Source of the DNA: Clostridium sp. BJN0001 | GTDB lineage: Bacteria > Bacillota > Clostridia > Clostridiales > Clostridiaceae | Reading direction: 5' to 3' | Assembly (NCBI RefSeq): GCF_022869825.1 | Contig: NZ_CP094971.1 | Span: forward strand, 993,501 to 1,057,500 | Length of the DNA: 64,000 nucleotides | In this document: piece after piece, positions 25,564 to 34,906 of the stretch | Layout: every line of letters begins with the position of its first letter | Position numbering within the stretch: position 1 is the stretch's first letter | Position numbers and translations under genes: made by a program | The notes under the pieces: generated by a model | Told to the model about the DNA's origin: nothing | Seen by the model: only the letters and a program-made list of their open reading frames with translations | Databases searched by the model: none

Positions 25564-26226
25564 ATGAATATAATTAAAACAGAAAATTTATGTAAAATAT
25601 ATGGTAAAAAAGAAAATAAAGTTGTAGCAATTGATAATATAAATATTGAGGTAAATAAAGGAGAATTTTTAGCAATTATAGGTGAAAGTGGATCAGGAAA
25701 AAGTACACTTCTTCATCAGATTGGAGGAGTTGATAAGCCTACATCTGGAAAAGTAATTATTGATGGAGTAGATATCTATGGTCTAAATGATACAAAACTT
25801 GCAATATTCAGAAGAAGAAAGATAGGATTCATTTTTCAGTCATTTAATCTTATACCAGTTTTATCTGTAGAAGAGAATATAAAGCTTCCAGCTCTTTTAG
25901 ATAGAAAAAAAGTAGATAAAGATTATTTTAATGATATAGTTAAAACTTTAAAAATAGATGATAGGCTTAATCATCTTCCGTCAGAGCTTTCAGGAGGACA
26001 GATGCAAAGAACTGCAATTGCACGTGCACTTATAAATAAACCTGCAATAGTACTTGCTGATGAGCCTACAGGAAATCTTGATAGTGAAACTTCTAGAGAG
26101 ATAGTTGAAATGCTTAAGGTTTCATCTAAAAAATATAATCAGACAATAGTTATAATAACACATGATCTTTCAATTGCAGAAGATGCAGATAGAGTTATAA
26201 AAATTAAAGATGGAAAAGTAATGTAA
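25564..26226 (+). CDS. ABC transporter ATP-binding protein (LolD/MacB/BceA type)
   Basis: A 220-residue ATPase: Walker A GESGSGKSTLLHQIGG, Q-loop FIFQSFNLIPVLSVEENI, signature LSGGQMQRTAIARAL, Walker B IVLADEPTGNLDSE, and switch histidine ITHD. This class partners FtsX-type permeases that extrude or detach peptides and lipids rather than import solutes. AAAGGAGAG precedes the ATG. The permease gene follows after 11 bp, and a two-component pair follows that, a common arrangement in antimicrobial-peptide or cell-envelope-stress modules. Substrate unknown. Confidence 0.93.
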   Translation: MNIIKTENLCKIYGKKENKVVAIDNINIEVNKGEFLAIIGESGSGKSTLLHQIGGVDKPTSGKVIIDGVDIYGLNDTKLAIFRRRKIGFIFQSFNLIPVLSVEENIKLPALLDRKKVDKDYFNDIVKTLKIDDRLNHLPSELSGGQMQRTAIARALINKPAIVLADEPTGNLDSETSREIVEMLKVSSKKYNQTIVIITHDLSIAEDADRVIKIKDGKVM

Positions 26227-26237
26227 GGGGGATAGAT

Positions 26238-28736
26238 ATGAAAAGTTATAGTACATTATCTATAAGATATTTAAAAGAAAATAAAAAGAAAAGTATTCTT
26301 ACAATACTAGGCATAACAATGGCTTCAATACTTATCTCAGCAGTATTTACTTTCGCTTTGAGTTTTGTAGATTCAATGATTTCTTATGAAAGATCAATTA
26401 AGAATTGGGAATTTTCATTAAATAGTATTACAAAAACAAATGCAATAAACGTAAAAAATAATGTAGAGATTAAGGATGTATCTATTCAAGGAAAAACTGA
26501 AAATTTATTTTTGGGTTCAGAAAATAAAAAAACAAATTTAACAAAAAGTGGTGGAGAATATTACAATAACATTTATAGAAATAAAATAATATCTGGAAAA
26601 TATCCGTCAAAGGAAAATGAAGTTGTACTTGATAAAGTCACCGCAGATAAAATGTCAGTTGATGTAGGAGATGAGATAAAACTCAAAGATAATGATGGAA
26701 ATATTTTAGCATATTCTATAAGCGGTTTAACTGAATTTGATAAAGTTTCTGCTAATGAAAATATAACTCTATATGGTTTTTTAGATTATGATAATTTACC
26801 TGAAGATTCTTCGTATAAAGTATATGTCAATTTAAAGAGCAAAAAAAATAAGCAGGATATCATAAAAAATGTAATTGAAGATTCTAAAATAGAAATAACT
26901 GAAGGAACAAAGACAGATAATAGTGAGCTTTTATATTTAACAGGAAATGGAGGCTCAGATGATATTACAGCTAGTATGAAAAAAGTTGCTGCTTTCTTCA
27001 TAATAATAATAATGGTTTGTACAATTACTGTAATCTATAATTCATTTAATATTTCAGTACTTGAAAGAATGAGATATTTTGGAGTATTAAAAGCTATTGG
27101 AGCAACAAAAAGGCAGATAAAGAACTTAATTTTAAAAGAAGGATTTATAATGGGAATCATTGCAATTCCTCTTGGGTATATTATAGGATTCTTAGCTTTA
27201 AAAATTGGTATGAGTATTATTGCTAGTGAAAAATTTATGTTTATCTTTGATGATTTTAAAGTTGGATTTTATCCTATAGTTATTGTTTTTGATGCATTTT
27301 TAATATTTATTACAATATATATTTCACTTCTTATGCCAATAATAAAAGCAAATAGAGTATCTATTATTGAAGCTATAAAAAATGTAGGTGAAATTAAGAT
27401 TGGTAAAATAAAGCATAGAAAAAATAGAATAATAAATTCCTTATTTGGAGTTGAAGGAAGCATTGCATACAAAAATATAAGAAGAACTCCTTTTAGATTT
27501 ATAGTTACGATACTTGCACTTACTGTATCTATTATACTTTTTAATGTTTTCTATGGATTTATTGATTTTTCAAAGCAGACTATATCACAGCAGTATATGA
27601 ATGTTCAATTTGATTCATGTGCTCAAAAATGGAATTATCCGGAATCTTTTACTGATGATGAAATAGCAGAAATAAAGAGTCAGCCTTTTATAAGAACAGT
27701 TTATAGTATATATTCTAATTATTTGAATGAACCAATTGAAAATAAATTTGTTAGTGATAATAATAATAATCAAATAAACGAGTATGAAGATATTGGATAT
27801 GGAGTTCTTAGAACAAACATTTCAGTTTATGATAGTGAAAAAGAAATAGATATTTTAAAAAAATATATAAATTTAAGTAATAAAGATATTGAAAAGCTTA
27901 ATGATGGAGGAGTAATACTTGTTGATGGATATCCTAAAAAGGATAGTAGTTCAGGAAAAAAATATATAAGAAGACAGACAACATTTAATGTATCTGATGT
28001 AATAACTCTTCCAAAAACAAATGTTAATGACAAAGATAAGATAAAAAATGATATAGTATCTAACAATGTTTATAATTCAGAAGTAGTAGGAATTATAAAT
28101 TACTCACCATTAACAGGAACAATGATGAATGGTCAAATTGAACTTATTTATACAAAGCAAGGGTATGAAAAAGTAAATTCTAAAGTTCAAATAAACAAAC
28201 TTGCATTTAAATTTGATGGTGCTGAAGAAGCTAGAGAAGAATGCTTCAAATATTTTGATGAAATTAAAGATTCTAAAGGATATTTTTATGAAGACTTTAC
28301 AAATGTTATAAAGGATACACAAACTATATTCAATCAAGTAGAATTCTTTGTTTACTGTTTCATAATAATAGTTACAATTATATCAATTATTAATATTTTT
28401 AATACGATCTCTACAGGTATAATAACAAGGAAAAGAGAGTTCTCAGTCTTAAAGGCTGTTGGAATGACAGAAAAACAGCTTAGAAAATCAATTATGTTTG
28501 AAGGAAATTTTTATGGAGTTATTTCAGCAATACTTGGTGGAATATCTTCAGCATTACTCTTATTGTTACTTATAAACCTTGGAGGAGGAATTGCGGCAAT
28601 TAATTATCATTTTAACTTTATAGCTTTTACTATTTCAATTGTATCTGCAGTAGTTATAACATATATATCAACAGCTATTTCACTTAGAAAACTTAAAAAA
28701 ATAACAATTGTTCAAGGAATAAGAGATGAAAATTAA
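26238..28736 (+). CDS. FtsX-family ABC transporter permease, two FtsX cores
   Basis: An 832-residue membrane protein with the duplicated layout of FtsX/MacB permeases. A first TM segment near residues 18-45 is followed by a long extracellular domain and three TM helices (about 250-380). A second TM near 420-445, another extracellular domain and three TM helices (about 690-825) follow. The conserved MRYFGVLKAIGATKRQIKN and REFSVLKAVGMTEKQLRKS segments sit at matching positions in both halves. Length is larger than BceB (about 650) and fits the two-core group. Works with the ATPase encoded just upstream. Confidence 0.9.
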   Translation: MKSYSTLSIRYLKENKKKSILTILGITMASILISAVFTFALSFVDSMISYERSIKNWEFSLNSITKTNAINVKNNVEIKDVSIQGKTENLFLGSENKKTNLTKSGGEYYNNIYRNKIISGKYPSKENEVVLDKVTADKMSVDVGDEIKLKDNDGNILAYSISGLTEFDKVSANENITLYGFLDYDNLPEDSSYKVYVNLKSKKNKQDIIKNVIEDSKIEITEGTKTDNSELLYLTGNGGSDDITASMKKVAAFFIIIIMVCTITVIYNSFNISVLERMRYFGVLKAIGATKRQIKNLILKEGFIMGIIAIPLGYIIGFLALKIGMSIIASEKFMFIFDDFKVGFYPIVIVFDAFLIFITIYISLLMPIIKANRVSIIEAIKNVGEIKIGKIKHRKNRIINSLFGVEGSIAYKNIRRTPFRFIVTILALTVSIILFNVFYGFIDFSKQTISQQYMNVQFDSCAQKWNYPESFTDDEIAEIKSQPFIRTVYSIYSNYLNEPIENKFVSDNNNNQINEYEDIGYGVLRTNISVYDSEKEIDILKKYINLSNKDIEKLNDGGVILVDGYPKKDSSSGKKYIRRQTTFNVSDVITLPKTNVNDKDKIKNDIVSNNVYNSEVVGIINYSPLTGTMMNGQIELIYTKQGYEKVNSKVQINKLAFKFDGAEEAREECFKYFDEIKDSKGYFYEDFTNVIKDTQTIFNQVEFFVYCFIIIVTIISIINIFNTISTGIITRKREFSVLKAVGMTEKQLRKSIMFEGNFYGVISAILGGISSALLLLLLINLGGGIAAINYHFNFIAFTISIVSAVVITYISTAISLRKLKKITIVQGIRDEN

Positions 28737-28809
28737 GGAAACATAGAATTTATTCTATAATGTATGATAATATGGTTATATTACAATTTATCATTGGAGG
28801 AATAAAAAT

Positions 28810-29496
28810 ATGGATGTACTACTTGTTGAAGATGATGCTGCACTTTCTATGGGCATTGAGTATTCTTTAAAAAGTGAAGGTTTTAATGTGTATAAAGCTT
28901 CTTCTGTAAAATCTGCAGAGAAGCTTTATGCAGAAAGAAAATATAATATAATACTTTTAGATGTAATGCTTCAAGATGGAAATGGATATGATATATGCAA
29001 AAAAATAAGAAAGAAAGATGATACACCTATAATATTTTTAACAGCATGTGATGAAGAATTTAATGTAGTTATGGGACTTGATATGGGAGCTGATGATTAT
29101 CTTACAAAACCTATAAGGATAAAAGAGCTAATTGCAAGGATTAATGCTGTTATAAGAAGAAAAGGTAAAAGTAATGAAATGGATTCTAAAAAAATTGAAT
29201 CAAGAGATTTTACTATATATCCAATGAAATTTGAAGTCTATAAAAATAGCCAAAAAATAGAACTTACATCAATTGAATATAAGCTTTTAATGCTTCTTAT
29301 AAAAAATCAGTCAATAGTTCTTACGAGAGATAAAATACTTGAAAAATTGTGGGATTATGAAGAAAATTTTATAGAGACAAATACGTTAAATGTTTATATA
29401 AGAAGACTTAGAATAAAACTTAAGGAAAACCCAGATAATAGATATATAGAGACTGTACGTGGGATAGGATATAAATGGATTGGTGATGATAAATGA
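28810..29496 (+). CDS. OmpR-family response regulator
   Basis: A 228-residue regulator. The receiver domain (1 to about 115) has the acidic pocket EDD, phospho-acceptor D51 in ILLDVMLQDG, T in FLTA and K in LTKPI. The winged-helix DNA-binding domain (about 130-228) has LTSIEYKLLMLLIKN and ETNTLNVYIRRLRIKL, VRGIGYKW. GGAGG precedes the ATG. It lies 73 bp after the permease gene and overlaps the kinase gene by 4 bp. It likely controls the transporter operon, but this is inference. Confidence 0.93.
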   Translation: MDVLLVEDDAALSMGIEYSLKSEGFNVYKASSVKSAEKLYAERKYNIILLDVMLQDGNGYDICKKIRKKDDTPIIFLTACDEEFNVVMGLDMGADDYLTKPIRIKELIARINAVIRRKGKSNEMDSKKIESRDFTIYPMKFEVYKNSQKIELTSIEYKLLMLLIKNQSIVLTRDKILEKLWDYEENFIETNTLNVYIRRLRIKLKENPDNRYIETVRGIGYKWIGDDK

Positions 29497-30746
29497 CATA
29501 TATTTTTCAAACATTAAAAAATAATGAAATGAAAAGACTTACTAAAAAATATATTATAATATCTATTATTGGAATTTCAATAATTATATTATTTTCATCA
29601 GTAATATCAAAGGAATTTTCAAAGATATTAATAAAACAGAATACAATTATTTTTTCTGAAATTATAGATGAAAATATAGATTATAAGAAAATAGTTGAAA
29701 ATTTTATAAATAACAATGATATAGATGAGGATAATATACAAAAGAGTAAGGATATACTTAAATCGTATGGATATGATTTAAACATTTCAAATGCAGCAGA
29801 TCCTTTAAAATTTCAAATACAGAAAATGGTTTTAATCTTATTTATTCCAGTATTTCTTTTTATTATTTTGATACTTTATATTATAAATATGTATGAGTTT
29901 GTAAAAATTTATAAGAATATAAATAAGGTTTCTGAAAGCATTTCACAAATAGCAAATGGAAAGATAGTGAAACTTCAAAATGAATACGATGAAGGTGACA
30001 TATCGTTTCTTTTATCATCTGTAAATCTTGTAGCAGATAGAGTAAATAATTCAATATCAAGTTTAAAAAATGAAAAAATTAATTTGAAAGATTTTCTAGC
30101 AGATATATCTCATCAGCTTAAAACACCTCTATCTGCACTTATAATGTTTATAGATATTTTAAGAAATAATAAAAATATAGAAGAAGAAGATAGAAAAAAA
30201 TTTCTATCTGAATGTGATGAGCAGTTAAATAGAATGCAGTGGCTTATAATGAATCTTTTAAAAGTTGGAAGGCTTGAAGCTAATGCTATACAGTTTAATA
30301 TAGAGAAGGAGCAATTAAAAGAGACTATAGATATTTCTGTAGCAGCACTTAAAAATATGGCTGATAGTAAAAATATAAAAATAGATGTAAAATGTGATGA
30401 AAATTGTCTTTTATATCATGATAAAGGATGGCTTGCAGAGGCTATATCAAATCTTATAAAAAATGCAATAGAACATACAAAAGAAGGCGGCAAAGTTGAA
30501 ATAATTGTTTCAAAAGGCCCAATTTTTGTAAAGATATTTATAAAAGATAATGGAAAAGGAATGAGCATAGACACACAAAAAAACATATTTAAAAGATTTT
30601 ATAAAGGTGAAGATAGTACAAATCCTACTAGTATAGGAATAGGACTTTCACTATCTAAAAGTATTATTGAAAAATTAAATGGTAGAATATCTGTAAGAAG
30701 TGAAATAGGAAAAGGAACAACATTTATAATTATTTTTCAATTATAA
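29493..30746 (+). CDS. Sensor histidine kinase
   Basis: A 417-residue membrane kinase. TM1 lies near residues 19-37 and TM2 near 112-136, enclosing a ~75-residue extracytoplasmic loop; a HAMP-like linker follows. The HisKA H-box is DISHQLKTPLSAL with H207; the catalytic domain has NLIKNAIEHTKEGG, DNGKGMS and GIGLSLSKSIIEKLNG. The sizeable external loop sets it apart from the loop-less BceS-type kinases, so it may sense its signal directly. Forms a pair with the preceding regulator (ATGA overlap). Confidence 0.92.
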   Translation: MTYIFQTLKNNEMKRLTKKYIIISIIGISIIILFSSVISKEFSKILIKQNTIIFSEIIDENIDYKKIVENFINNNDIDEDNIQKSKDILKSYGYDLNISNAADPLKFQIQKMVLILFIPVFLFIILILYIINMYEFVKIYKNINKVSESISQIANGKIVKLQNEYDEGDISFLLSSVNLVADRVNNSISSLKNEKINLKDFLADISHQLKTPLSALIMFIDILRNNKNIEEEDRKKFLSECDEQLNRMQWLIMNLLKVGRLEANAIQFNIEKEQLKETIDISVAALKNMADSKNIKIDVKCDENCLLYHDKGWLAEAISNLIKNAIEHTKEGGKVEIIVSKGPIFVKIFIKDNGKGMSIDTQKNIFKRFYKGEDSTNPTSIGIGLSLSKSIIEKLNGRISVRSEIGKGTTFIIIFQL

Positions 30747-30750
30747 TAAT

Positions 30751-30802
30751 AAAAAAAGGAGATGTTACACTAAGCATTTATTTAGTGTAACGTCTCTTTT
30801 TT
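30751..30802. terminator. Bidirectional terminator between the kinase and CotF-like genes
   Basis: A long stem (GGAGATGTTACACTAA against TTTAGTGTAACGTCTC) is flanked by A7 on the left and T6 on the right, so it can stop transcripts from both converging genes. Confidence 0.9.
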
Positions 30803-30808
30803 AATTAA

Positions 30809-31375
30809 TTAGCTATATAATCCATTTGCACTCATATAATTGTAAATTTGTTCACCATGTTCCTGCTCTTCTTTTTGAATGTGGTTAAGTACCTGTCTTG
30901 CGTTAGGATCTCTAAATTCAAAGATCGCTGTATTGTATGTTGAAGAAACGTACTTTTCAGTTGAAAGAGCATCATTACATAAAGTTTTGTCAATATCTTG
31001 TGAAGAAGCAGTATTTCCTGAAGAATATGCATTTGAACTTGAGCTTTGAGATTGCATACTCTGCATAGAATTTGCTTGAGATTGAGCTTGGTTAGTCTGG
31101 CTAGCTTGTTGATTACTTTGATTAGCCTGACTTTGCATAGAACTGCTAGAATTTTGGCTTGAAGATCCAGATGATACACTTGGAACAGTTCCACTTAACA
31201 TTTGATTTATTGTGTTTAAGTGATTTTCTTCATTACTCTTAAGAGTTGTAAATAAACTTTTTAATTTGGGATCACAAGCTTTTTGAGAATATGAGTCGTA
31301 TTTTTTTACACATAATTCTTCATGCTTTTTTTCATCTTGTAAAAACATAGATTCTTTTTGATTTAAATTTAACAT
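30809..31375 (-). CDS. CotF-like spore coat protein with low-complexity linker
   Basis: A 188-residue protein made of two ferritin-like helical halves (LNQKESMFLQDEKKHEELCV at the N-terminus; SQDIDKTLCNDALSTEKYVSS and EFRDPNARQVLNHIQKEEQEH at the C-terminus) joined by a ~60-residue linker of almost only S, Q, N, A and M. The C-terminal half matches the CotF coat-protein pattern. The start is ATG 31375, 5 bp after GAGGTGA at 31381-31387. Expected on or in the spore coat. I see no convincing sporulation promoter upstream. Confidence 0.8.
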   Translation of the reverse strand: MLNLNQKESMFLQDEKKHEELCVKKYDSYSQKACDPKLKSLFTTLKSNEENHLNTINQMLSGTVPSVSSGSSSQNSSSSMQSQANQSNQQASQTNQAQSQANSMQSMQSQSSSSNAYSSGNTASSQDIDKTLCNDALSTEKYVSSTYNTAIFEFRDPNARQVLNHIQKEEQEHGEQIYNYMSANGLYS

Positions 31376-31582
31376 AAATATCACCTCAAAAATAGGATGT
31401 GCAAATAATAAAATTTTATTCTAAAAAGTTGTACTTAAACATATAATCTATATGAATGAATAGAGATAGTGATATGTATAAGTAGAGTATTTCTCTTTAT
31501 AACTGTTTTTATAAAGGAAATGAGTTTATTTTAGCTATATTATAAACTATAGCGGAATCTTTTAGATAAAGGGGGAAATAAA

Positions 31583-32320
31583 ATGAAATTTGGAATAGAT
31601 TTAGGGCATGGAGTTGATGGGGACAGAGGTGCTGTAGGTAGAATTCCAGAGGAAAATATAATAGATGAAATAGGAAAAATTTTAATAAAGAATTTAAAGC
31701 AGGCAGGACATACTGTGGTAGAGCTTCGACCGGATCGCGCAAAGAATGTTCCAGATAGTCTTATGATGAGATATAATAAAGCCAATTACTATAATGTTGA
31801 TATGTGTATTTCAATTCATGCAAATATTGGAGGAGGACGTGGAACTGAAATATATACTTACAACGGAAATGAATTTTTAGAAGCCAAAAATGTATTAGAT
31901 AATTTAATTTCATTAGGTTTTAAAAATAGGGGTATAAAGGATGGTTCACATCTTGCTATGATTAGGAGAACAAAGTCAAAATCAATGCTTATAGAAATAT
32001 GTTTTCTAGATAGCGATGATGTTGATATTTATAAAAATGCAGGATCTAAAAAAATATCAGATGCAATACTAAATGGAATTACAAATTCGAAAGCAGAAAA
32101 GAAACGCTGTTTTGTTGTAACAAATTATTTAAAATCTTCCTATGAAGGATATGATGGAGTTGAGATAAATAAAGTAATGAATTATTTTAAGAATATAAGA
32201 TGTTACTTACGTTTTAATCAGAAAGGTATCTGGATTGAGACGCAGTATCTTAAAGAAGATGAATGTGAAAAATTAAAAGAAAAACTTGGAAATCTATTTT
32301 ATGAAATAAAATATGAATAA
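31583..32320 (+). CDS. N-acetylmuramoyl-L-alanine amidase (Amidase_3)
   Basis: A 245-residue zinc amidase that cuts the bond between muramic acid and the stem peptide. Zinc ligands are visible: H9 (DLGHG), E24 (PEEN) and H79 (SIHAN), with the catalytic E in MLIEICFLD. There is no signal peptide, so it is either an endolysin-like cytosolic protein or released on mother-cell lysis. The C-terminal ~60 residues (YDGVEINKVMNYFKN...) form a small extra domain I do not recognise, perhaps for wall binding. GGGGG precedes the ATG. Divergent from the CotF-like gene. Confidence 0.88.
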   Translation: MKFGIDLGHGVDGDRGAVGRIPEENIIDEIGKILIKNLKQAGHTVVELRPDRAKNVPDSLMMRYNKANYYNVDMCISIHANIGGGRGTEIYTYNGNEFLEAKNVLDNLISLGFKNRGIKDGSHLAMIRRTKSKSMLIEICFLDSDDVDIYKNAGSKKISDAILNGITNSKAEKKRCFVVTNYLKSSYEGYDGVEINKVMNYFKNIRCYLRFNQKGIWIETQYLKEDECEKLKEKLGNLFYEIKYE

Positions 32321-32400
32321 AATTTAATTAAAAAAATGAATATGTTATAATTAATATATGAAAATATTATAAATTTTATTTTGCATAAGTCGGAGGAAAT

Positions 32401-32742
32401 ATGAGCATTCAGATTTTTGGAACAAAAAAATGCTTTGATACTAAAAAAGCACAGAGATTTTTTAAAGAAAGAAGAGTTAAATTTCAGTTTATCGATTTAA
32501 AAGAAAAAGAGATGAGCAAGGGAGAATTTTTAAGTGTTGTTAAATCATGTGGAATAAATGACCTTATAAATGATAAAGCTAAAGATTATAAAAAAAGCAA
32601 TCTCGATAAAATAAGAAGTGCTGAAACTAAAATGGAAATTGTATTTAAAAATCAGCTTCTTTTAAAAACACCTATTGTAAGAAGTGGACCAAAAGCAGCA
32701 GCAGGGTTTGATGAAGATAAATGGACAAAGCTTATAGAGTGA
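32401..32742 (+). CDS. ArsC/Spx-superfamily protein (YffB-like)
   Basis: A 113-residue thioredoxin-fold protein. The start QIFGTKKCFDTKKAQRFFKERRVKFQFIDL is the ArsC/Spx signature with a single cysteine at residue 11 (no CxxC), and the LLLKTPIVRSGPKAAAGFDEDKW end is typical. It is more like the uncharacterised YffB/ArsC-like branch than Spx or true arsenate reductase, and no ars genes are nearby. CGGAGG precedes the ATG. A terminator follows, so it is probably a single-gene or two-gene unit with the amidase. Confidence 0.85.
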   Translation: MSIQIFGTKKCFDTKKAQRFFKERRVKFQFIDLKEKEMSKGEFLSVVKSCGINDLINDKAKDYKKSNLDKIRSAETKMEIVFKNQLLLKTPIVRSGPKAAAGFDEDKWTKLIE

Positions 32743-33067
32743 TTTTGAGTATTTTTATATAATTTAATTTCTAAATTTAATGGATAAAAATAAAGCTAGA
32801 GTTTATTTTATGACTCTAGTTTTATTTTTTTACTATATTATCTAAAATGACATAAAAAAAGGATTATTTTATAAATATTTAATATCTAATAAGAATTAAC
32901 TGTAAAAAATTGTTGTAAAAAAGAATATACAATGTTAAAATATTTTTGGATAGTATCTTATAGAACTATACCAGACATTTTTTTATTAGAATGTATAAGC
33001 AACTCATATCTATGTGAATGAGATTGAAATTAGGATGTTGTATCACTTTAAATGGAGGTGATACTTT
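32743..33067 (+). other. 325-bp intergenic region: terminator, then leader of the pan operon
   Basis: It holds the terminator of the ArsC-like gene (32788-32830), then about 230 bp of AT-rich leader, and GGAGGTG (33054-33060) for the DUF2520 gene. A modest hairpin (CAACTCAT with ATGAGATTG, 33000-33026, one bulge) lies in the leader. No known riboswitch is recognised; nothing else stands out. Confidence 0.6.
32788..32830 (+). terminator. Intrinsic terminator after the ArsC-like gene
   Basis: GCTAGAGT pairs with ACTCTAGT around a 10-nt loop, extended by AT pairs, and ends in a T-rich run (TTTATTTTTTT). Confidence 0.88.
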
Positions 33068-34015
33068 ATAAAAATCGGGTTTATTGGTCCTGGGAAGGTA
33101 GGCGTTAATTTAGGACGCTACTTTACTCATAAAGGGATAAAGATAAATGGCTTTTATGGAAAAAATATAAATAGTTCCAGAAAAGCTTCAAAGATAACAA
33201 ATTCAAAAGTATATAATAATTACAAAGAAATTATTAACGATAGTGAAATATTATTTATAACAACACCTGACGATATCATTTCAATTATAGATAGAGAAAT
33301 TTGCAAGTTTGATTTAAAAAACAAATCTATATGCCATACAAGTGGCTCATTAAAATCAACTGTTTTATCTAATTCTAAATTATCTGGGGCATTAGTCTAT
33401 TCTATACATCCCATGTTTGCATTTTCCAATAAAAATATACCAATAAAAAAATTAGAACAAATTTATTTTTCCATTGAAGGAGATTTAGAGACTAAAAATA
33501 CTGATACTTTGCCTATTATTAATCTTTTAAAAACTATTAAAAACAAGTATTTTATAAGAAAAATAGAAGATAGTGCAAAATATCATTTATCTAATGTTTT
33601 TGCATCAAATCTCGTTCTTTCTCTTCTTGATATTTCTGCAAGATATCTAGAAAGTCTTGGTCTTAATGAAAATGATGCATTAGATGCACTTTTTCCATTA
33701 ATAGAAGGAAATATAGAAAGCATTCATAAAAATGGCTTTGTAAACTCACTTACAGGTCCAGTTGCAAGAGGAGATATTGAGACAGTAAAAAAACATATTG
33801 AAGTTTTAAATAATGAGGATAAATGTTTATATAATTTATTATCACTTAATTTATTAAAGCTTGTAGAAAAGCGTGATTCTAATATTAAAATGGAAGAAAC
33901 TTGTTCTTTTGAAGGTATGGATATTAGTAGAGATAAGAACTTAAAAAAGGAAAATGCACTTAATATATCAGAAAAATATAAGGACTTATTTAAATTATTA
34001 GGGGGAGAAGAATAG
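33068..34015 (+). CDS. Rossmann-fold/DUF2520 protein, apparent ATA start codon
   Basis: A 315-residue protein with an N-terminal dinucleotide-binding motif [15 protein letters not shown] and a C-terminal DUF2520 region (about 160-290, [14 protein letters not shown]). It resembles ketopantoate-reductase-like proteins found beside panB in clostridia and may supply or support that step of pantothenate synthesis. The frame is open from 33062, and the only position fitting GGAGGTG at 33054-33060 (7-bp spacing) and the family start is ATA 33068. An internal ATG at 33413 would delete the whole nucleotide-binding fold. The stop overlaps the GTG of panB. Confidence 0.85.
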   Translation: MKIGFIGPGKVGVNLGRYFTHKGIKINGFYGKNINSSRKASKITNSKVYNNYKEIINDSEILFITTPDDIISIIDREICKFDLKNKSICHTSGSLKSTVLSNSKLSGALVYSIHPMFAFSNKNIPIKKLEQIYFSIEGDLETKNTDTLPIINLLKTIKNKYFIRKIEDSAKYHLSNVFASNLVLSLLDISARYLESLGLNENDALDALFPLIEGNIESIHKNGFVNSLTGPVARGDIETVKKHIEVLNNEDKCLYNLLSLNLLKLVEKRDSNIKMEETCSFEGMDISRDKNLKKENALNISEKYKDLFKLLGGEE

Positions 34016-34842
34016 TGAAAAATACAGTTTTAACATTTCAAAAGGCTAAAGAAAATGGAGATAAATTATCTATGCTTACAGCCTACGATTATTCAATGGC
34101 AAAAATTATAGATGAAAGTGGCGTAAATGGAATCTTAATTGGTGATTCATTAGGAATGGTAGTTAAAGGCGATGAAAATACATTAGGCGTAACAGTAGAT
34201 GATATAATCTATCATACTAAAGCTGTTAAAAAAGGTGCTAAAAACGCTCTTATAGTAGGCGACATGCCATTTATGTCATATCATATATCAGAAAAACAGG
34301 CTGTTATGAATGCTGGAAGAATCATGAAAGAAGGAGGAGCAAATGCCGTTAAACTTGAAGGCGGCTCTAACATTACAAAACAGATTAAAGCTATTGTAAA
34401 TGCTCAGATTCCAGTAATGGGACATTTAGGATTAACTCCTCAGTCTATAAATGCATTTGGAGGATTTAGAGTTCAAGGTAAAAGCGAAGAAGCTGCAAAA
34501 AAATTAATAGATGATGCTAAAGCTTTAGAAGAAGCAGGAGTGTTTGCAATTACACTTGAAGGTATTCCAGAGGTAGTTGCTAAAATCATTACAAAAACTG
34601 TAAATGTTCCTACAATAGGAATTGGTGCAGGAAAAGAATGTGATGGTCAGATACTTGTTTATCAGGACATGCTTGGTATGTTCAATGATTTTGTCCCTAA
34701 ATTTGTAAAACAATATGCTAATATAGGTTCAATTATGACAGAAGCAATAAAATCATATGTAAAGGAAGTTAAAGATGGAAGTTTCCCAGAAAAAAAGCAT
34801 ACTTACGAAATTAATGAAGAAGTATTAAAAAAATTATATTAA
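34015..34842 (+). CDS. panB: 3-methyl-2-oxobutanoate hydroxymethyltransferase PanB
   Basis: A 275-residue enzyme that forms ketopantoate from ketoisovalerate and methylenetetrahydrofolate, the first committed step to pantothenate. Conserved blocks are [59 protein letters not shown] and [22 protein letters not shown]. The start is GTG 34015 with GGGGGAG upstream, overlapping the preceding stop by one base. It is the second gene of the DUF2520-panB-panC-panD operon. Cytosolic. Confidence 0.96.
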   Translation: MKNTVLTFQKAKENGDKLSMLTAYDYSMAKIIDESGVNGILIGDSLGMVVKGDENTLGVTVDDIIYHTKAVKKGAKNALIVGDMPFMSYHISEKQAVMNAGRIMKEGGANAVKLEGGSNITKQIKAIVNAQIPVMGHLGLTPQSINAFGGFRVQGKSEEAAKKLIDDAKALEEAGVFAITLEGIPEVVAKIITKTVNVPTIGIGAGKECDGQILVYQDMLGMFNDFVPKFVKQYANIGSIMTEAIKSYVKEVKDGSFPEKKHTYEINEEVLKKLY

Positions 34843-34906
34843 TATTGATTTTAAAGTGAGAAAAGTAGTAAATAGCTTAAATCTATATTAGAAAAGGATG
34901 GAAAAT

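Noticed and set aside
30832..31194. Minus-strand ORF of 120 codons inside the CotF-like gene
   Set aside because: It is a shadow frame over the low-complexity linker of the real gene; no ribosome site and an unlikely composition.
33413..34015. Shorter DUF2520 ORF starting at ATG 33413
   Set aside because: It has no ribosome site and would remove the whole dinucleotide-binding fold that is encoded in the same frame upstream, where a strong ribosome site is placed correctly for ATA 33068.
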